The position numbers and the translations under genes are program-made. Shown here piece after piece: positions 8,360 to 16,324 of a stretch of DNA of 64,000 nt. Numbering within the stretch: the first letter of the stretch is position 1; every line of letters starts with the position of its first letter. This DNA is from Microbacterium saccharophilum (GTDB taxonomy: Bacteria > Actinomycetota > Actinomycetes > Actinomycetales > Microbacteriaceae): assembly GCF_007992455.1 (NCBI RefSeq), contig NZ_BKAH01000011.1, positions 1-64,000 on the forward strand, written 5' to 3'. Under the pieces are notes generated by a model that was not told where the DNA came from, did no database searches, and saw nothing but the letters and a program-made list of their open reading frames with translations.

Positions 8360-10789
8360 ATGCAACCTGACCTGCAGACCCCTATGAAGGTGTTTGGGCT
8401 GCCGCAGCATCTTGTGGTGCCGATTTATCAGCGTCCGTATGTGTGGAAGGAGGACGAGCAGTGGGCGCCGCTTTGGCATGACGTTCGACGGATGGCCGAG
8501 CTGAGGCTCGGCTCTTCCCAGTCCGGCGCCTCGCACTTTCTCGGTGCCGTCGTGCTGCAGACGCAGGAGGCGGCGCACGGCTCCGTGCCAGCGAGCAATG
8601 TGATTGATGGTCAGCAGCGTCTCACTACCCTGCAACTCCTGATGGATGCTGCCGGCGCCGTCCTCGATGAGTTCGGCGAGGATACGCTGTCGGGCCGGTT
8701 GGCCAACCTCACACACAACCAACCGATCTTCGTCGCGGATGGCGAAAGCCCACTCAAGCTTCGGCATACCAATCGCGACGCATTGGCCTTCGACGAGGTC
8801 ATGAACGCGGAGCCACCCGTTGATCATCGATCGTTGCGGCATTCCGGCAGCAGGATTGTGCAGGCCCACGCGTACTTCGTGGGGTCGTGTCGCACCTGGC
8901 TGGACGAGGCAGCCCCCGAAGGACGCTCCGCGCGCGCGAGTGCACTCGTCAGCGTGCTGGAACAAGGGCTTCACCTCGTGACCATCACGCTGACGGCCAG
9001 CGAGAATTCGCAGGAGATCTTTGAGACGCTCAACGCACGGGGTACGCCCTTGTCCGCGGCCGATCTTATCCGCAACTTCGTCTTCCAGAAGCTAGCGCAG
9101 GAGGGAGTGGACACGGCGACGGCTCACAAGGAGCATTGGCCGTTCGAGACCGACTTCTGGGAGCGCGAGGTGAGCGTTGGTCGCTACTTCGTGAGCCGGA
9201 GTTCGCTGTACTTCAACCAATGGCTCGCATCGCGCACCGGCGAAGAGGTCAGCCCGCTCTCGACCTTCGCCAGGTTCAAGACGTACGTCGAGCATGAATC
9301 CGACACGCCGCTGAGGGTCCTGCTTCCCGTGATCAAGGGTCAGGCCGACCTGTACGAAGTGTGGACCCGCCATTCCGAGCAGGCTGACAGGCAGCTATCG
9401 CCGGTCGAGATGTGCATGTACCGCATGCGAAGCAACTCAATCGAGGTGCTGAAGCCCGCCATGATCTGGCTTCACGAGCCCGATCTCCGAATCCCCCAAC
9501 CGGTCGCGGATGCGGTGATCGCGATCCTTGAGAGTTGGGTCATGCGCCGGTTGCTCCTCCGTCTAACAACTTCCGATCTCGGACGAATCGTCGCAGATGC
9601 GATCAAGGCGAACCGCGACGCTGCCCCCGATGAGCTGGAGAGTCGCGTCCGTTCTCACCTCGAGCGACTCAACCGAGCGAGCACATACTGGCCGGGGGAC
9701 GAAGAGCTTCGAGAGGCGCTACGCACGGATCCGGTCTACCGACGCTTTAATCGGGGTCGCCTTCGCGTGATTCTCGAGGCGGTGGAGGACCGTTTTCGCG
9801 CCTTTACCAATCAGCCACAGGTTCCCCGGCGGGGATATCCCATCGAGCACGTTCTTCCGCAGAAGTGGGAGGACAACTGGCCGGTGCACGACGAGGTAGG
9901 CGCCGCGGTACGCGCGGACCACATCCATCGACTTGGAAATCTGACGCTCCTGACGACGAGTCTCAATTCGAAGGTCTCGAACGGGCCGTGGGAGGTGAAG
10001 CGCGAGGCGTTCCAAGAACATGACACCCTCCTTCTCACGAGTCGACTGCTGAAATCGGTTGAAGGAGCGGATTGGGATGAGTCGACGATCGACGCACGGA
10101 CCGACCTCCTCACGGACGCGCTGCTCGCAATTTGGCCGGTATCACCGGGCCACACCGGGGCCATTGCTGATCCGCAATCTCGTGTAAGTGCGGAGGTGAC
10201 CATTCGCGACCTGATCAAGAGTGGGGCACTTCCGGCCGGCACTCGGCTTCGACCACGTCATGGCGATCCCGCCAAGTTTGAGGCGGTAGTCGCGGAAGAC
10301 GGCAGATTGCGCATTGGAGGGAAAGTCTTCGCGACTCCCTCCGGAGCGGGCGCCTTTGCACTTGGCCGAGCGGTGAACGGGTGGTACTTCTGGTTCTTAC
10401 CCGACGGTCGTCTTCTCGAGGATCTACGTGCGATCCACCGTGGCCAACCGGTGTCCGCCCCTCGGTTCGACTGGGCGCCTCTGCACGCGATCCTCGAGGC
10501 AATCCCCGCGGGTCGCTGGACCACGTACGGGGCACTCGCGGAAGTCATCGGCACGGCTGCCCAGCCGCTTGGGGCACATGTTGCCGATTGCCAACAGTGC
10601 TCGCACGCGTATCGCGTTCTCACGAGCGATGGTCGTGTGTCGGGAGGGTTCCGATGGTCGGACGACGGGGATGGCGGGGACCCGACAGAAAGGCTCGCTG
10701 CGGAAGGCGTTCTATTCCAGGCAGGGCGCGCCTCGCGCGAGCACGAGCTCACGGCAGACGAACTCGCCGAGTTGCTGACGGAGGAGTGA
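8360..10789 (+). CDS. DUF262-DUF1524-RAMA-alkyltransferase-like fusion protein
   Basis: From ATG 8360 this codes 809 residues in four parts. (1) DUF262 has PIYQRPYVW (21-29) and DGQQRL (83-88), the GmrS-type NTP-binding fold. (2) DUF1524 is an HNH-like nuclease with IEHVLPQ (495-501) and GNLTLL (526 on). (3) Residues about 613-690 resemble the RAMA/DUF4357-type domain found with restriction and methylase genes (ending in NGWYFWF). (4) Residues about 703-800 form an MGMT/ATL-type DNA-binding domain with GRWTTYGALAEVIG and YRVLTSDGRVSGGFRW. The MGMT PCHRV core reads HAYRV (749-753), so the acceptor Cys is Ala750 and the domain should bind but not repair DNA. The likely role is modification- or damage-dependent restriction, as in GmrSD/BrxU type IV enzymes. 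An in-frame start exists at 8192 but has no family support. Confidence 0.85.
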   Translation: MQPDLQTPMKVFGLPQHLVVPIYQRPYVWKEDEQWAPLWHDVRRMAELRLGSSQSGASHFLGAVVLQTQEAAHGSVPASNVIDGQQRLTTLQLLMDAAGAVLDEFGEDTLSGRLANLTHNQPIFVADGESPLKLRHTNRDALAFDEVMNAEPPVDHRSLRHSGSRIVQAHAYFVGSCRTWLDEAAPEGRSARASALVSVLEQGLHLVTITLTASENSQEIFETLNARGTPLSAADLIRNFVFQKLAQEGVDTATAHKEHWPFETDFWEREVSVGRYFVSRSSLYFNQWLASRTGEEVSPLSTFARFKTYVEHESDTPLRVLLPVIKGQADLYEVWTRHSEQADRQLSPVEMCMYRMRSNSIEVLKPAMIWLHEPDLRIPQPVADAVIAILESWVMRRLLLRLTTSDLGRIVADAIKANRDAAPDELESRVRSHLERLNRASTYWPGDEELREALRTDPVYRRFNRGRLRVILEAVEDRFRAFTNQPQVPRRGYPIEHVLPQKWEDNWPVHDEVGAAVRADHIHRLGNLTLLTTSLNSKVSNGPWEVKREAFQEHDTLLLTSRLLKSVEGADWDESTIDARTDLLTDALLAIWPVSPGHTGAIADPQSRVSAEVTIRDLIKSGALPAGTRLRPRHGDPAKFEAVVAEDGRLRIGGKVFATPSGAGAFALGRAVNGWYFWFLPDGRLLEDLRAIHRGQPVSAPRFDWAPLHAILEAIPAGRWTTYGALAEVIGTAAQPLGAHVADCQQCSHAYRVLTSDGRVSGGFRWSDDGDGGDPTERLAAEGVLFQAGRASREHELTADELAELLTEE

Positions 10790-10821
10790 GAGGCACGCTA
10801 TATCTGTCCCCGTCCCCTTCT

Positions 10822-10840
10822 CCTCGGCACGCCGCCGAGG
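10822..10840 (+). terminator. Possible hairpin terminator after the DUF262 fusion gene
   Basis: CCTCGGC-ACGCC-GCCGAGG forms a perfect 7-bp stem 33 bp after the stop of the fusion gene. No T-run follows, which is common for actinobacterial terminators but leaves the call weak. Confidence 0.4.
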
Positions 10841-11138
10841 GTGAATGGCCCGATTCAGGGGACGCGCCGTGTATCACCTTTGCGCCAGCATCAGTCTTCG
10901 CCCTCGCTCCGACAATCAGCCCCCCAGCGATCGGGCGCGGCGCAGTGCTCGTCGTCGAACGGCTGCTAAGCGGAGCGCGCCAGCGCGGAGTCTGCAAGGA
11001 GTGAGCGGCGAGAACGGAGACGCGACCGAGCGCTACACTCTCGGCGTCGGAGGGAGGCGCCCCTCAGCCTCAACGTCAGTTCACGACGTCTTCCGTCAAC
11101 TATCCACATCTGCCATCGGCGGCGTTGACGGCATCCGA

Positions 11139-11155
11139 CCAGTGTCCGACACTGG
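11139..11155. promoter_or_regulatory. 17-bp palindrome upstream of the integrase (candidate operator)
   Basis: CCAGTGTC-C-GACACTGG has perfect 8-bp arms around one base. It ends 40 bp before the integrase ATG, where a promoter or operator is expected. It may bind an element-encoded repressor or be an integrase arm site. The palindrome is certain; the function is inferred. Confidence 0.5.
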
Positions 11156-11195
11156 CCCGATACTGACTGTCGAGCCGGCATGAGCGGAGGTCGAG

Positions 11196-12326
11196 ATGGG
11201 CACCATCACCTCGTACGAAACGGCGAAGGGCCGCCGCTACCGCGTGCGCTATCGCAAGCCTGATCGCACCGAAGCGCAGAAGCGCGGCTTCACGACGATG
11301 CGCGAGGCGAAGCTCTACCTGTCGATGGTCACCGTGTCCAAGTCGAAGGGCGAGTACATCGACCCGGTGGCGTCGCGGGTGCCGGTGCGGATGTTCGCCG
11401 ACAGCTGGCTGCGGTCGAAGCAGCCGCCGATGTCGAAGCCTTCGTACTACATGACGCTCGAGCGGGCGTGGAAGAACCACGTCGCTCCCGTCTGGGCCGA
11501 CAGGGAGATCTGGTCTATCCGGCGGTCTGAAGTTCAAGACTGGGTGTCAGAGCTCGCAACCGAGAAGTCGCGCACGGTCGTTCTTCGCGCGCTGGGGGTC
11601 CTCGCAGGAATCCTCGATGTCGCCATCGATGATCGTCGCCTTGCGAACAATCCCGCGCGACACATCCGCAATCTCCCTCGGAGCGGACCAGGAAAGCGCC
11701 GCGTCTATCTCTCGCACGACCAGGTGGCGACGTTGGCGGCATGCTCGGCGCATCCGACAATGGTCCTGACCTTGGCCTACACCGGTCTGCGGTGGGGCGA
11801 GGCGACCGGGCTGCGGGTGCGCAGCGTGAACCGACTGCGTCGGCGCTTCGTCATCGAGGAGAACGCGGTAATGATCGCGTACGAGATCCACGTCGGCACG
11901 CCCAAGACGCACGAGAGGCGCTCGGTGCCCTACCCCGAGCGCCTCGCTCCGATGATTGAGCAGGCCTGCGCAGGCAAGGGGCCGGAAGGACTGCTCTTCG
12001 GCGACGGCGTCAACCACATGCGCAACTCAGGCGCACAGGGGTGGTTCGCGAACGCGGTCCGCCGCGCGCAGGCTGTGGACCCATCGATCCCGCGGCTGAC
12101 GCCTCACGACCTGCGCCACACCGCCGCCTCGCTCGCGATCAGCTCTGGCGCCAACGTGAAAGCCGTGCAGCGGATGCTGGGGCACGCGTCGGCGGCCATG
12201 ACGCTCGACACTTACGCCGACCTCTTCGACGACGATCTGGATGCCGTCGCATCGCGCCTCAACGACGCCATGCCGCTCGTGGCGCTGCCGGCGGGTCCGC
12301 AGACGCGCTACGCCCGACGGACGTAA
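11196..12326 (+). CDS. Tyrosine-type site-specific integrase
   Basis: This 376-residue phage-type integrase has three parts. An arm-type DNA-binding domain (about residues 1-60) opens with YETAKGRRYRVRYRKPDR. A SAM-like core-binding domain covers 64-160. The catalytic domain has R199 (YTGLRWGE), H304-D-L-R307 (HxxR), H330 (MLGH) and the nucleophile Y340 (TLDTYADLF), so the RHRHY set looks intact. It would recombine attP on the element with attB in the neighbouring tRNA-Arg. The start ATG 11196 has GGAGG five bases upstream. It is transcribed toward the tRNA and ends 219 bp before it. It is probably still functional, as no disruption is visible. Confidence 0.95.
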   Translation: MGTITSYETAKGRRYRVRYRKPDRTEAQKRGFTTMREAKLYLSMVTVSKSKGEYIDPVASRVPVRMFADSWLRSKQPPMSKPSYYMTLERAWKNHVAPVWADREIWSIRRSEVQDWVSELATEKSRTVVLRALGVLAGILDVAIDDRRLANNPARHIRNLPRSGPGKRRVYLSHDQVATLAACSAHPTMVLTLAYTGLRWGEATGLRVRSVNRLRRRFVIEENAVMIAYEIHVGTPKTHERRSVPYPERLAPMIEQACAGKGPEGLLFGDGVNHMRNSGAQGWFANAVRRAQAVDPSIPRLTPHDLRHTAASLAISSGANVKAVQRMLGHASAAMTLDTYADLFDDDLDAVASRLNDAMPLVALPAGPQTRYARRT

Positions 12327-12545
12327 CGCCGGAGAGCAGACTGCTCAACTTTTCGACGAGGCTCAGGACGCCAGAATTGCTCGATTTCGTCGTTCCAAGG
12401 CGTCGAACGACGCTCCGTGAAGGGCGTCGAATCCGCCTCGGTTTCGGCTCACAGCTTTCTCAGATGCGGCCAAAAAGCGGCCAAAAACGCAATCTGAATG
12501 GTCTGACCACAGAAGAAAAACCTGGTCAGAGGCAAAAAGAGACTG
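12327..12545. other. Candidate attachment-site (attR) flank with integrase arm repeats
   Basis: Between the integrase stop and the tRNA 3' end lies a relatively AT-rich stretch. It contains two abutting 11-bp direct repeats GCGGCCAAAAA (12466-12487) and an inverted repeat TCTGACCA/TGGTCAGA (12502-12530). Direct repeats next to an integrase and a tRNA end are typical arm-binding sites. The crossover itself would lie in the tRNA 3' half (12546 to about 12585). The exact core cannot be set without the partner att site. Confidence 0.5.
12502..12530 (-). terminator. Hairpin downstream of tRNA-Arg
   Basis: The arms TCTGACCA and TGGTCAGA are perfect over 8 bp with a 13-nt loop, 16 bp beyond the tRNA 3' end on the minus strand. 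A T5 run comes before rather than after it, so it may be an integrase site instead of, or as well as, a terminator. Confidence 0.35.
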
Positions 12546-12617
12546 TGCCCCTGGAGGGATTCGAACCCCCAACCGTTTCCTTAGGACGGAACTGCTCTTC
12601 CATTGAGCTACAGAGGC
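12546..12617 (-). tRNA. tRNA-Arg (anticodon CCT)
   Basis: This is a 72-nt cloverleaf on the minus strand. The acceptor GCCTCTG pairs with CAGGGGC (one T-G wobble), the D stem is GCTC/GAGC, and the T arm is GGGGG-TTCGAAT-CCCTC. The anticodon loop GTCCTAA gives CCT, reading AGG. The discriminator base is A and no CCA is encoded. The gene is complete, so the integrated element has restored or preserved the 3' end, as usual when a tRNA serves as attB. Confidence 0.95.
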
Positions 12618-12706
12618 TGGCCTCCCGATTCTAGGCCAGCCGCGGCTCCGGACCGCCCTCACGAGCCACCCCGGATGTTGACGCCCACCCACCGAGCCGC
12701 GACAGT

Positions 12707-13852
12707 GTGAACGTGACCGACGAGCCCGCCGCATCCGCATCCGTCGCCCGACCGGTGCGCGAACGGGCACCAGCCCCCGCATCCGACACACGGCATACGG
12801 CCGTGCGCGCGGCGCTCGACCACCCGTTCCTGCTCGGATTCACCATCACGCTCGGCGGCCTCGCGGCGATCGTGTTCGGCCTGGCACTGGCATCCCTGTC
12901 GACGATCCTCATCTACATCGCCCTCGCGCTCTTCGCGGCCCTCGGGCTCGACCCGGTCGTCGGCCGCCTGGAACGCCGCGGACTTCCCCGACCGTGGGGC
13001 ATCGCCGTCGTCTTCGCGGGGTTCCTGCTCGTCGCCGCCGCCGTCGTCGTCTGGGTGCTGCCGCCCGCGCTCGCGCAGATCGGCCAGTTCGTGCGCGCGA
13101 TCCCCGCGCAGATCACCACGCTCCAGGCATCCGACTGGAACCGCGGCATGGAGGAGCAGCTCGGCGACGTGATCGGCTCCGGACTCGATCAGCTGAAGAC
13201 CTTCCTCGCCGACCCGTCGAACCTGCTCGTGATCGCCGGCGGCGTCCTCGCGGTCGGCTTCGGCGTCGGCAACGCGCTCACCGGCGCCGTCATCGTCGTT
13301 GTGCTGACGCTGTACTTCCTCGCGTCACTCGATGCCATGAAGACGGCGTTCTACCGCCTCGCGCCGGCCCGCAACCGCGCCTCGGTTGCCAATCTCACGG
13401 AGCAGATCACCGATTCGATCGGCGGATACCTCATCGGCATGGTGATCCTCGCGGCCTGCAACGCGGCCTTCGCGACGATCCTCTACCTCGTGCTGGGCCT
13501 CCCCTTCCCCGCCCTCATGGGGCTCGCGGCGTTCCTCATCACCCTGATCCCGCTCATCGGCCCGGTGCTGTTCTGGGTCATCGGCACGGTCGTCGCGCTC
13601 CTCGCCGACCCGGTCGGGGCGCTCGTCTTCGGCATCCTGTACTTCGTCTACATGCAGCTCGAGGCATACCTGCTGACGCCGCGCGTGATGAACCGGGCGA
13701 TCGCGATCCCCGGCTCCCTCGTCGTGATCGGCGCCCTCGTCGGCGGCACCCTGCTCGGCCTGCTCGGCGCCCTGGTCGCGATCCCGGTGACCGCCGCCAT
13801 CCTGCTCATCATCAAGCACCTGTTCGTGCCGCGGCAGGATGCCAAGACATAA
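12707..13852 (+). CDS. AI-2E family transporter (PerM-like membrane protein)
   Basis: This 381-residue membrane protein has about seven or eight hydrophobic segments. Two come right after a 35-residue polar N-terminus (from PFLLGFTITLGGLAAIVFGL). A soluble amphipathic stretch lies near residues 130-175, and the conserved C-terminal helices include GLAAFLITLIPLIGPVLFW. This is the architecture of the AI-2E/PerM exporter family. The substrate is unknown; the family name comes from one autoinducer-2 study and some members are Na+/H+ antiporters. The start is GTG 12707 (a second in-frame GTG lies at 12713). It is the first host gene to the right of the island. No operon partner is evident, as the ligase gene follows after 39 bp. 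Confidence 0.88.
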   Translation: MNVTDEPAASASVARPVRERAPAPASDTRHTAVRAALDHPFLLGFTITLGGLAAIVFGLALASLSTILIYIALALFAALGLDPVVGRLERRGLPRPWGIAVVFAGFLLVAAAVVVWVLPPALAQIGQFVRAIPAQITTLQASDWNRGMEEQLGDVIGSGLDQLKTFLADPSNLLVIAGGVLAVGFGVGNALTGAVIVVVLTLYFLASLDAMKTAFYRLAPARNRASVANLTEQITDSIGGYLIGMVILAACNAAFATILYLVLGLPFPALMGLAAFLITLIPLIGPVLFWVIGTVVALLADPVGALVFGILYFVYMQLEAYLLTPRVMNRAIAIPGSLVVIGALVGGTLLGLLGALVAIPVTAAILLIIKHLFVPRQDAKT

Positions 13853-13891
13853 CCCCGTCCGGCTGTCGGTACCCAGGAGGAGACTGAGCGG

Positions 13892-15415
13892 ATGCTGCTG
13901 CACGAGGTCGTGATCACCACCGACGTCGTGGCGTCCACCACGTCACGGCTCGCGAAAGTCGACGCGCTGGCGGCACTGCTGCGGCTGCTCGAGACCGACG
14001 AGATCGCGCCGGCCATCGGGTTCCTCACCGCCAAGCCGCGGCAGGGCCGGATCGGCGTCGGGTGGCGCGGGCTGACGTCGCTCGAGGTCGATCATGCGGT
14101 GGAGCCGACGCTGACGGTGCTCGAGGTCGATGCCGCGCTCGAACGCCTCGCCGCGGCATCCGGCACCGGCTCGGCCGGCACGCGCCGCACCGAGCTCGAC
14201 GCGCTGGCCGGGACGGCGACGGCGGCGGAGTGGGACTTCCTGGCCCGCGTCCTCCTCGGCGAGCTGCGCACCGGCGCGCTCGAGGGTGTCCTGCTCGACG
14301 CCGTCACGCGCGCGTCCGGGCAGCCGGCGGCTGTCGTGCGCCGAGCCGCGATGCTCTCCGGCGACCTCGGCGAGACGGCGCGCATCGCGCTGACAGGTGA
14401 GCCCGGCGAACTCGCGGAGGTCGGCCTCGTCGTCGGCCGCCCGGTGCTGCCGATGCTCGCCTCGACGGCGGGCTCGGTGGACGAGGCGATCACGACGATC
14501 GCGGGCGCGGCATCCGTGGAGTACAAGCTCGACGGCGCCCGCATCCAGGTGCATCGGGCGGGCGACCGGGTGCAGGTGTTCACGCGCAACCTCGCCGACA
14601 TCACGCACCGGGTGCCCGAGCTCGTCGACATCGTGCGGGCGCTGCCGGTGGACGCCGTCATCCTCGACGGCGAGACGCTGTCGCTGGATGCCGACGGCGC
14701 TCCGCGCCCCTTCCAGGACACGATGTCGCGCTTCGGGTCGGAGACGATCAGCGAGACCCTGCTGCGGCCGTGGTTCTTCGACGTGCTCCACGTCGACGGG
14801 CGCGACCTGCTGGAAGCGCAGCTCGCGGAGCGGCAGCGCGAACTCGAGCGCATCGCCGGCGAGTGGCGGATGCCGGGCGTCATCACGGCGGACGCGGAGG
14901 TCGCCGCGCAGCTGTCGCGCGACGCGCTCGCGGCGGGGCACGAGGGTGTCGTCGTGAAGGCGCTCGACGCGCCGTACGCGGCGGGCAGGCGCGGGAAGAA
15001 CTGGATCAAGATCAAGCCCGTGCTGACTTACGACCTCGTCGTGCTGGCGGTGGAGTGGGGGTCGGGCCGGCGCACCGGTCAGCTCTCCAACCTGCATCTC
15101 GGCGCGCTCGACCCGTCGGGGGAATTCGGGCCGCCGGGCGAGTTCGTCATGGTCGGGAAGACCTTCAAGGGACTGACCGACGAGCTGCTGCGCTGGCAGA
15201 CCGCGCACTTCCCGACGATCGAGACGCACCGCAGCGCCCACGCCGTGCATGTGCGCCCGGTGACGGTCGTCGAGATCGCGATCGACGGCGTGCAGCGCTC
15301 GACCCGCTACCCCGGCGGGGTGGCGCTGCGCTTCGCGCGGGTGAAGGGGTATCGGCCGGACAAGAATCCGGACGAAGCCGACACGATCCAGACGCTCCGG
15401 GAGCTCCTGCGGTAG
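13892..15415 (+). CDS. ligB: ATP-dependent DNA ligase (LigB type)
   Basis: This 507-residue protein is as long as mycobacterial LigB. Residues 1-180 form the helical DNA-binding domain. The adenylation domain has the nucleophile lysine in motif I EYKLDGARIQ (K212), motif III-type FFDVLHVDG, EGVVVKALDAPY (motif IV) and NWIKIKP (motif V). A C-terminal OB-fold follows. It seals nicks by ligase adenylation with ATP. It accompanies the essential NAD-dependent LigA elsewhere in such genomes and is usually dispensable, with a probable role in repair. The start ATG 13892 has a strong AGGAGGAGA upstream at normal spacing. The ligB name rests on length and domain order. Confidence 0.93.
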   Translation: MLLHEVVITTDVVASTTSRLAKVDALAALLRLLETDEIAPAIGFLTAKPRQGRIGVGWRGLTSLEVDHAVEPTLTVLEVDAALERLAAASGTGSAGTRRTELDALAGTATAAEWDFLARVLLGELRTGALEGVLLDAVTRASGQPAAVVRRAAMLSGDLGETARIALTGEPGELAEVGLVVGRPVLPMLASTAGSVDEAITTIAGAASVEYKLDGARIQVHRAGDRVQVFTRNLADITHRVPELVDIVRALPVDAVILDGETLSLDADGAPRPFQDTMSRFGSETISETLLRPWFFDVLHVDGRDLLEAQLAERQRELERIAGEWRMPGVITADAEVAAQLSRDALAAGHEGVVVKALDAPYAAGRRGKNWIKIKPVLTYDLVVLAVEWGSGRRTGQLSNLHLGALDPSGEFGPPGEFVMVGKTFKGLTDELLRWQTAHFPTIETHRSAHAVHVRPVTVVEIAIDGVQRSTRYPGGVALRFARVKGYRPDKNPDEADTIQTLRELLR

Positions 15416-15452
15416 GCCCGCCGTGACCGGGCGCGTGCGATAGCGTCAGCGC

Positions 15453-16256
15453 ATGGCTCCTCGTGGCATCCGTGTCGCCCTCACCGGCGCGGTCGCGGCT
15501 GTCCTGGCCGCGGTGCTCCTGACCGGCTGCACACCCGCCACGCCGGCGCCGCCGCCCTTGGGCGCCGCCTTCGACTATCAGCTCGGCGGCGCCTACGACC
15601 TCGATTCGGGAGTCGACGTCGTGGTGCGCGATCGCATCGCCCCGCCGGTCGCGGCCTACTCGATCTGCTACGTCAACGCGTTCCAGACGCAGCCGGGCGA
15701 GCGCGGCGACTGGCCGGATGAACTCCTCCTGCGGGATGCCTCGGGAGAGGTCGTGATCGATCCGGACTGGCCGGACGAGGCCCTCGTCGACACCTCCGAC
15801 GCCGAGGCCGTCCTCGCGGTCGTGAGCCCGTGGATCCGCGGCTGCGCAGACGACGGATTCGACGCCGTCGAGTTCGACAACCTCGACAGCTACGCGCGTT
15901 CGGGTGGACTGCTGACACGCGGGGATGCCATCGTGCTCGCACGACGCCTCGTCGACGTCGCGCACGCCGCGGGGCTCGCGGCGGCACAGAAGAACGCCGC
16001 CGAGGACGCGGCGGTTCTGCACTCGTCCTCGCACTTCGACTTCGCGATCGCCGAGGAGTGCGCGGCCTTCCGCGAGTGCGAGGCGTACACCGACGTGTAC
16101 GGGGATGACGTGCTCGACGTGGAGTACGCCGATGGGCTCGACGTGCCGTTCCGCGTCGTGTGCACGTTCCGCGAGCGGCCCCGCGCGATGATCCTCCGCG
16201 ACCGACAGCTCGTCACCCCGGACGATCCGGCGTATGTGTACGAGCGCTGTCGCTGA
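15453..16256 (+). CDS. GH114-like secreted lipoprotein (endo-alpha-1,4-polygalactosaminidase family)
   Basis: This 267-residue protein has a lipoprotein signal peptide with lipobox LLTGC (Cys26). A TIM-barrel domain of the GH114/TM1410 family follows. Visible family motifs are the FDYQLGG opening, ICYVNAFQ, and VEFDNLDSY, whose acidic residues (E140, D142, D145) are the likely catalytic set, and AQKNAAED. Members hydrolyse alpha-1,4-galactosamine polymers such as fungal or biofilm polysaccharides. The true substrate here is unknown. The protein should sit on the outer face of the membrane. It follows the ligase gene by 37 bp but has no functional link to it. Family assignment is good; activity is inferred. 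Confidence 0.85.
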   Translation: MAPRGIRVALTGAVAAVLAAVLLTGCTPATPAPPPLGAAFDYQLGGAYDLDSGVDVVVRDRIAPPVAAYSICYVNAFQTQPGERGDWPDELLLRDASGEVVIDPDWPDEALVDTSDAEAVLAVVSPWIRGCADDGFDAVEFDNLDSYARSGGLLTRGDAIVLARRLVDVAHAAGLAAAQKNAAEDAAVLHSSSHFDFAIAEECAAFRECEAYTDVYGDDVLDVEYADGLDVPFRVVCTFRERPRAMILRDRQLVTPDDPAYVYERCR

Positions 16257-16324
16257 GCGGGTTCTCAGGGCCTGGGATGTCGTCACGATGTTCCAATGTC
16301 GGAGGCCCTCTCTAGCATCTACTT

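Larger units (their letters stand above)
10790..11195. other. Gene-free interval before the integrase
   Basis: Apart from the hairpin at 10822-10840 and the palindrome at 11139-11155, I see no feature in these 406 bp. A small excisionase would be expected near an integrase, but none of the short frames here reads like a MerR-type or winged-helix Xis. Confidence 0.5.
1..12545. mobile_element. Right part of a tRNA-Arg-integrated defence island
   Basis: The integrase at 11196-12326 lies 219 bp from the 3' end of an intact tRNA-Arg(CCT). This is the usual layout of an element integrated in a tRNA gene. Everything to the left of the integrase is defence cargo: HEPN/DUF262, type I restriction-modification, and a DUF262/DUF1524 fusion. 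To the right, typical actinobacterial core genes begin at once. Several cargo genes, notably the HEPN, both DUF262 genes and hsdS, read as less GC-rich than the core genes by eye. I see no second copy of the tRNA 3' end in positions 1-11000, so the left boundary is off the window and the true size is unknown. Element status is an inference from layout, not from a found attL. Confidence 0.65.

Noticed and set aside
10790..11195. Excisionase gene next to the integrase
   Set aside because: I read the short frames in all phases and none shows a winged-helix or MerR-like sequence. The longest are Arg/Ser-rich noise.
12041..12634. Open frame running from the integrase gene across the tRNA
   Set aside because: It overlaps the integrase in another frame and crosses tRNA-Arg, so it is not a gene.
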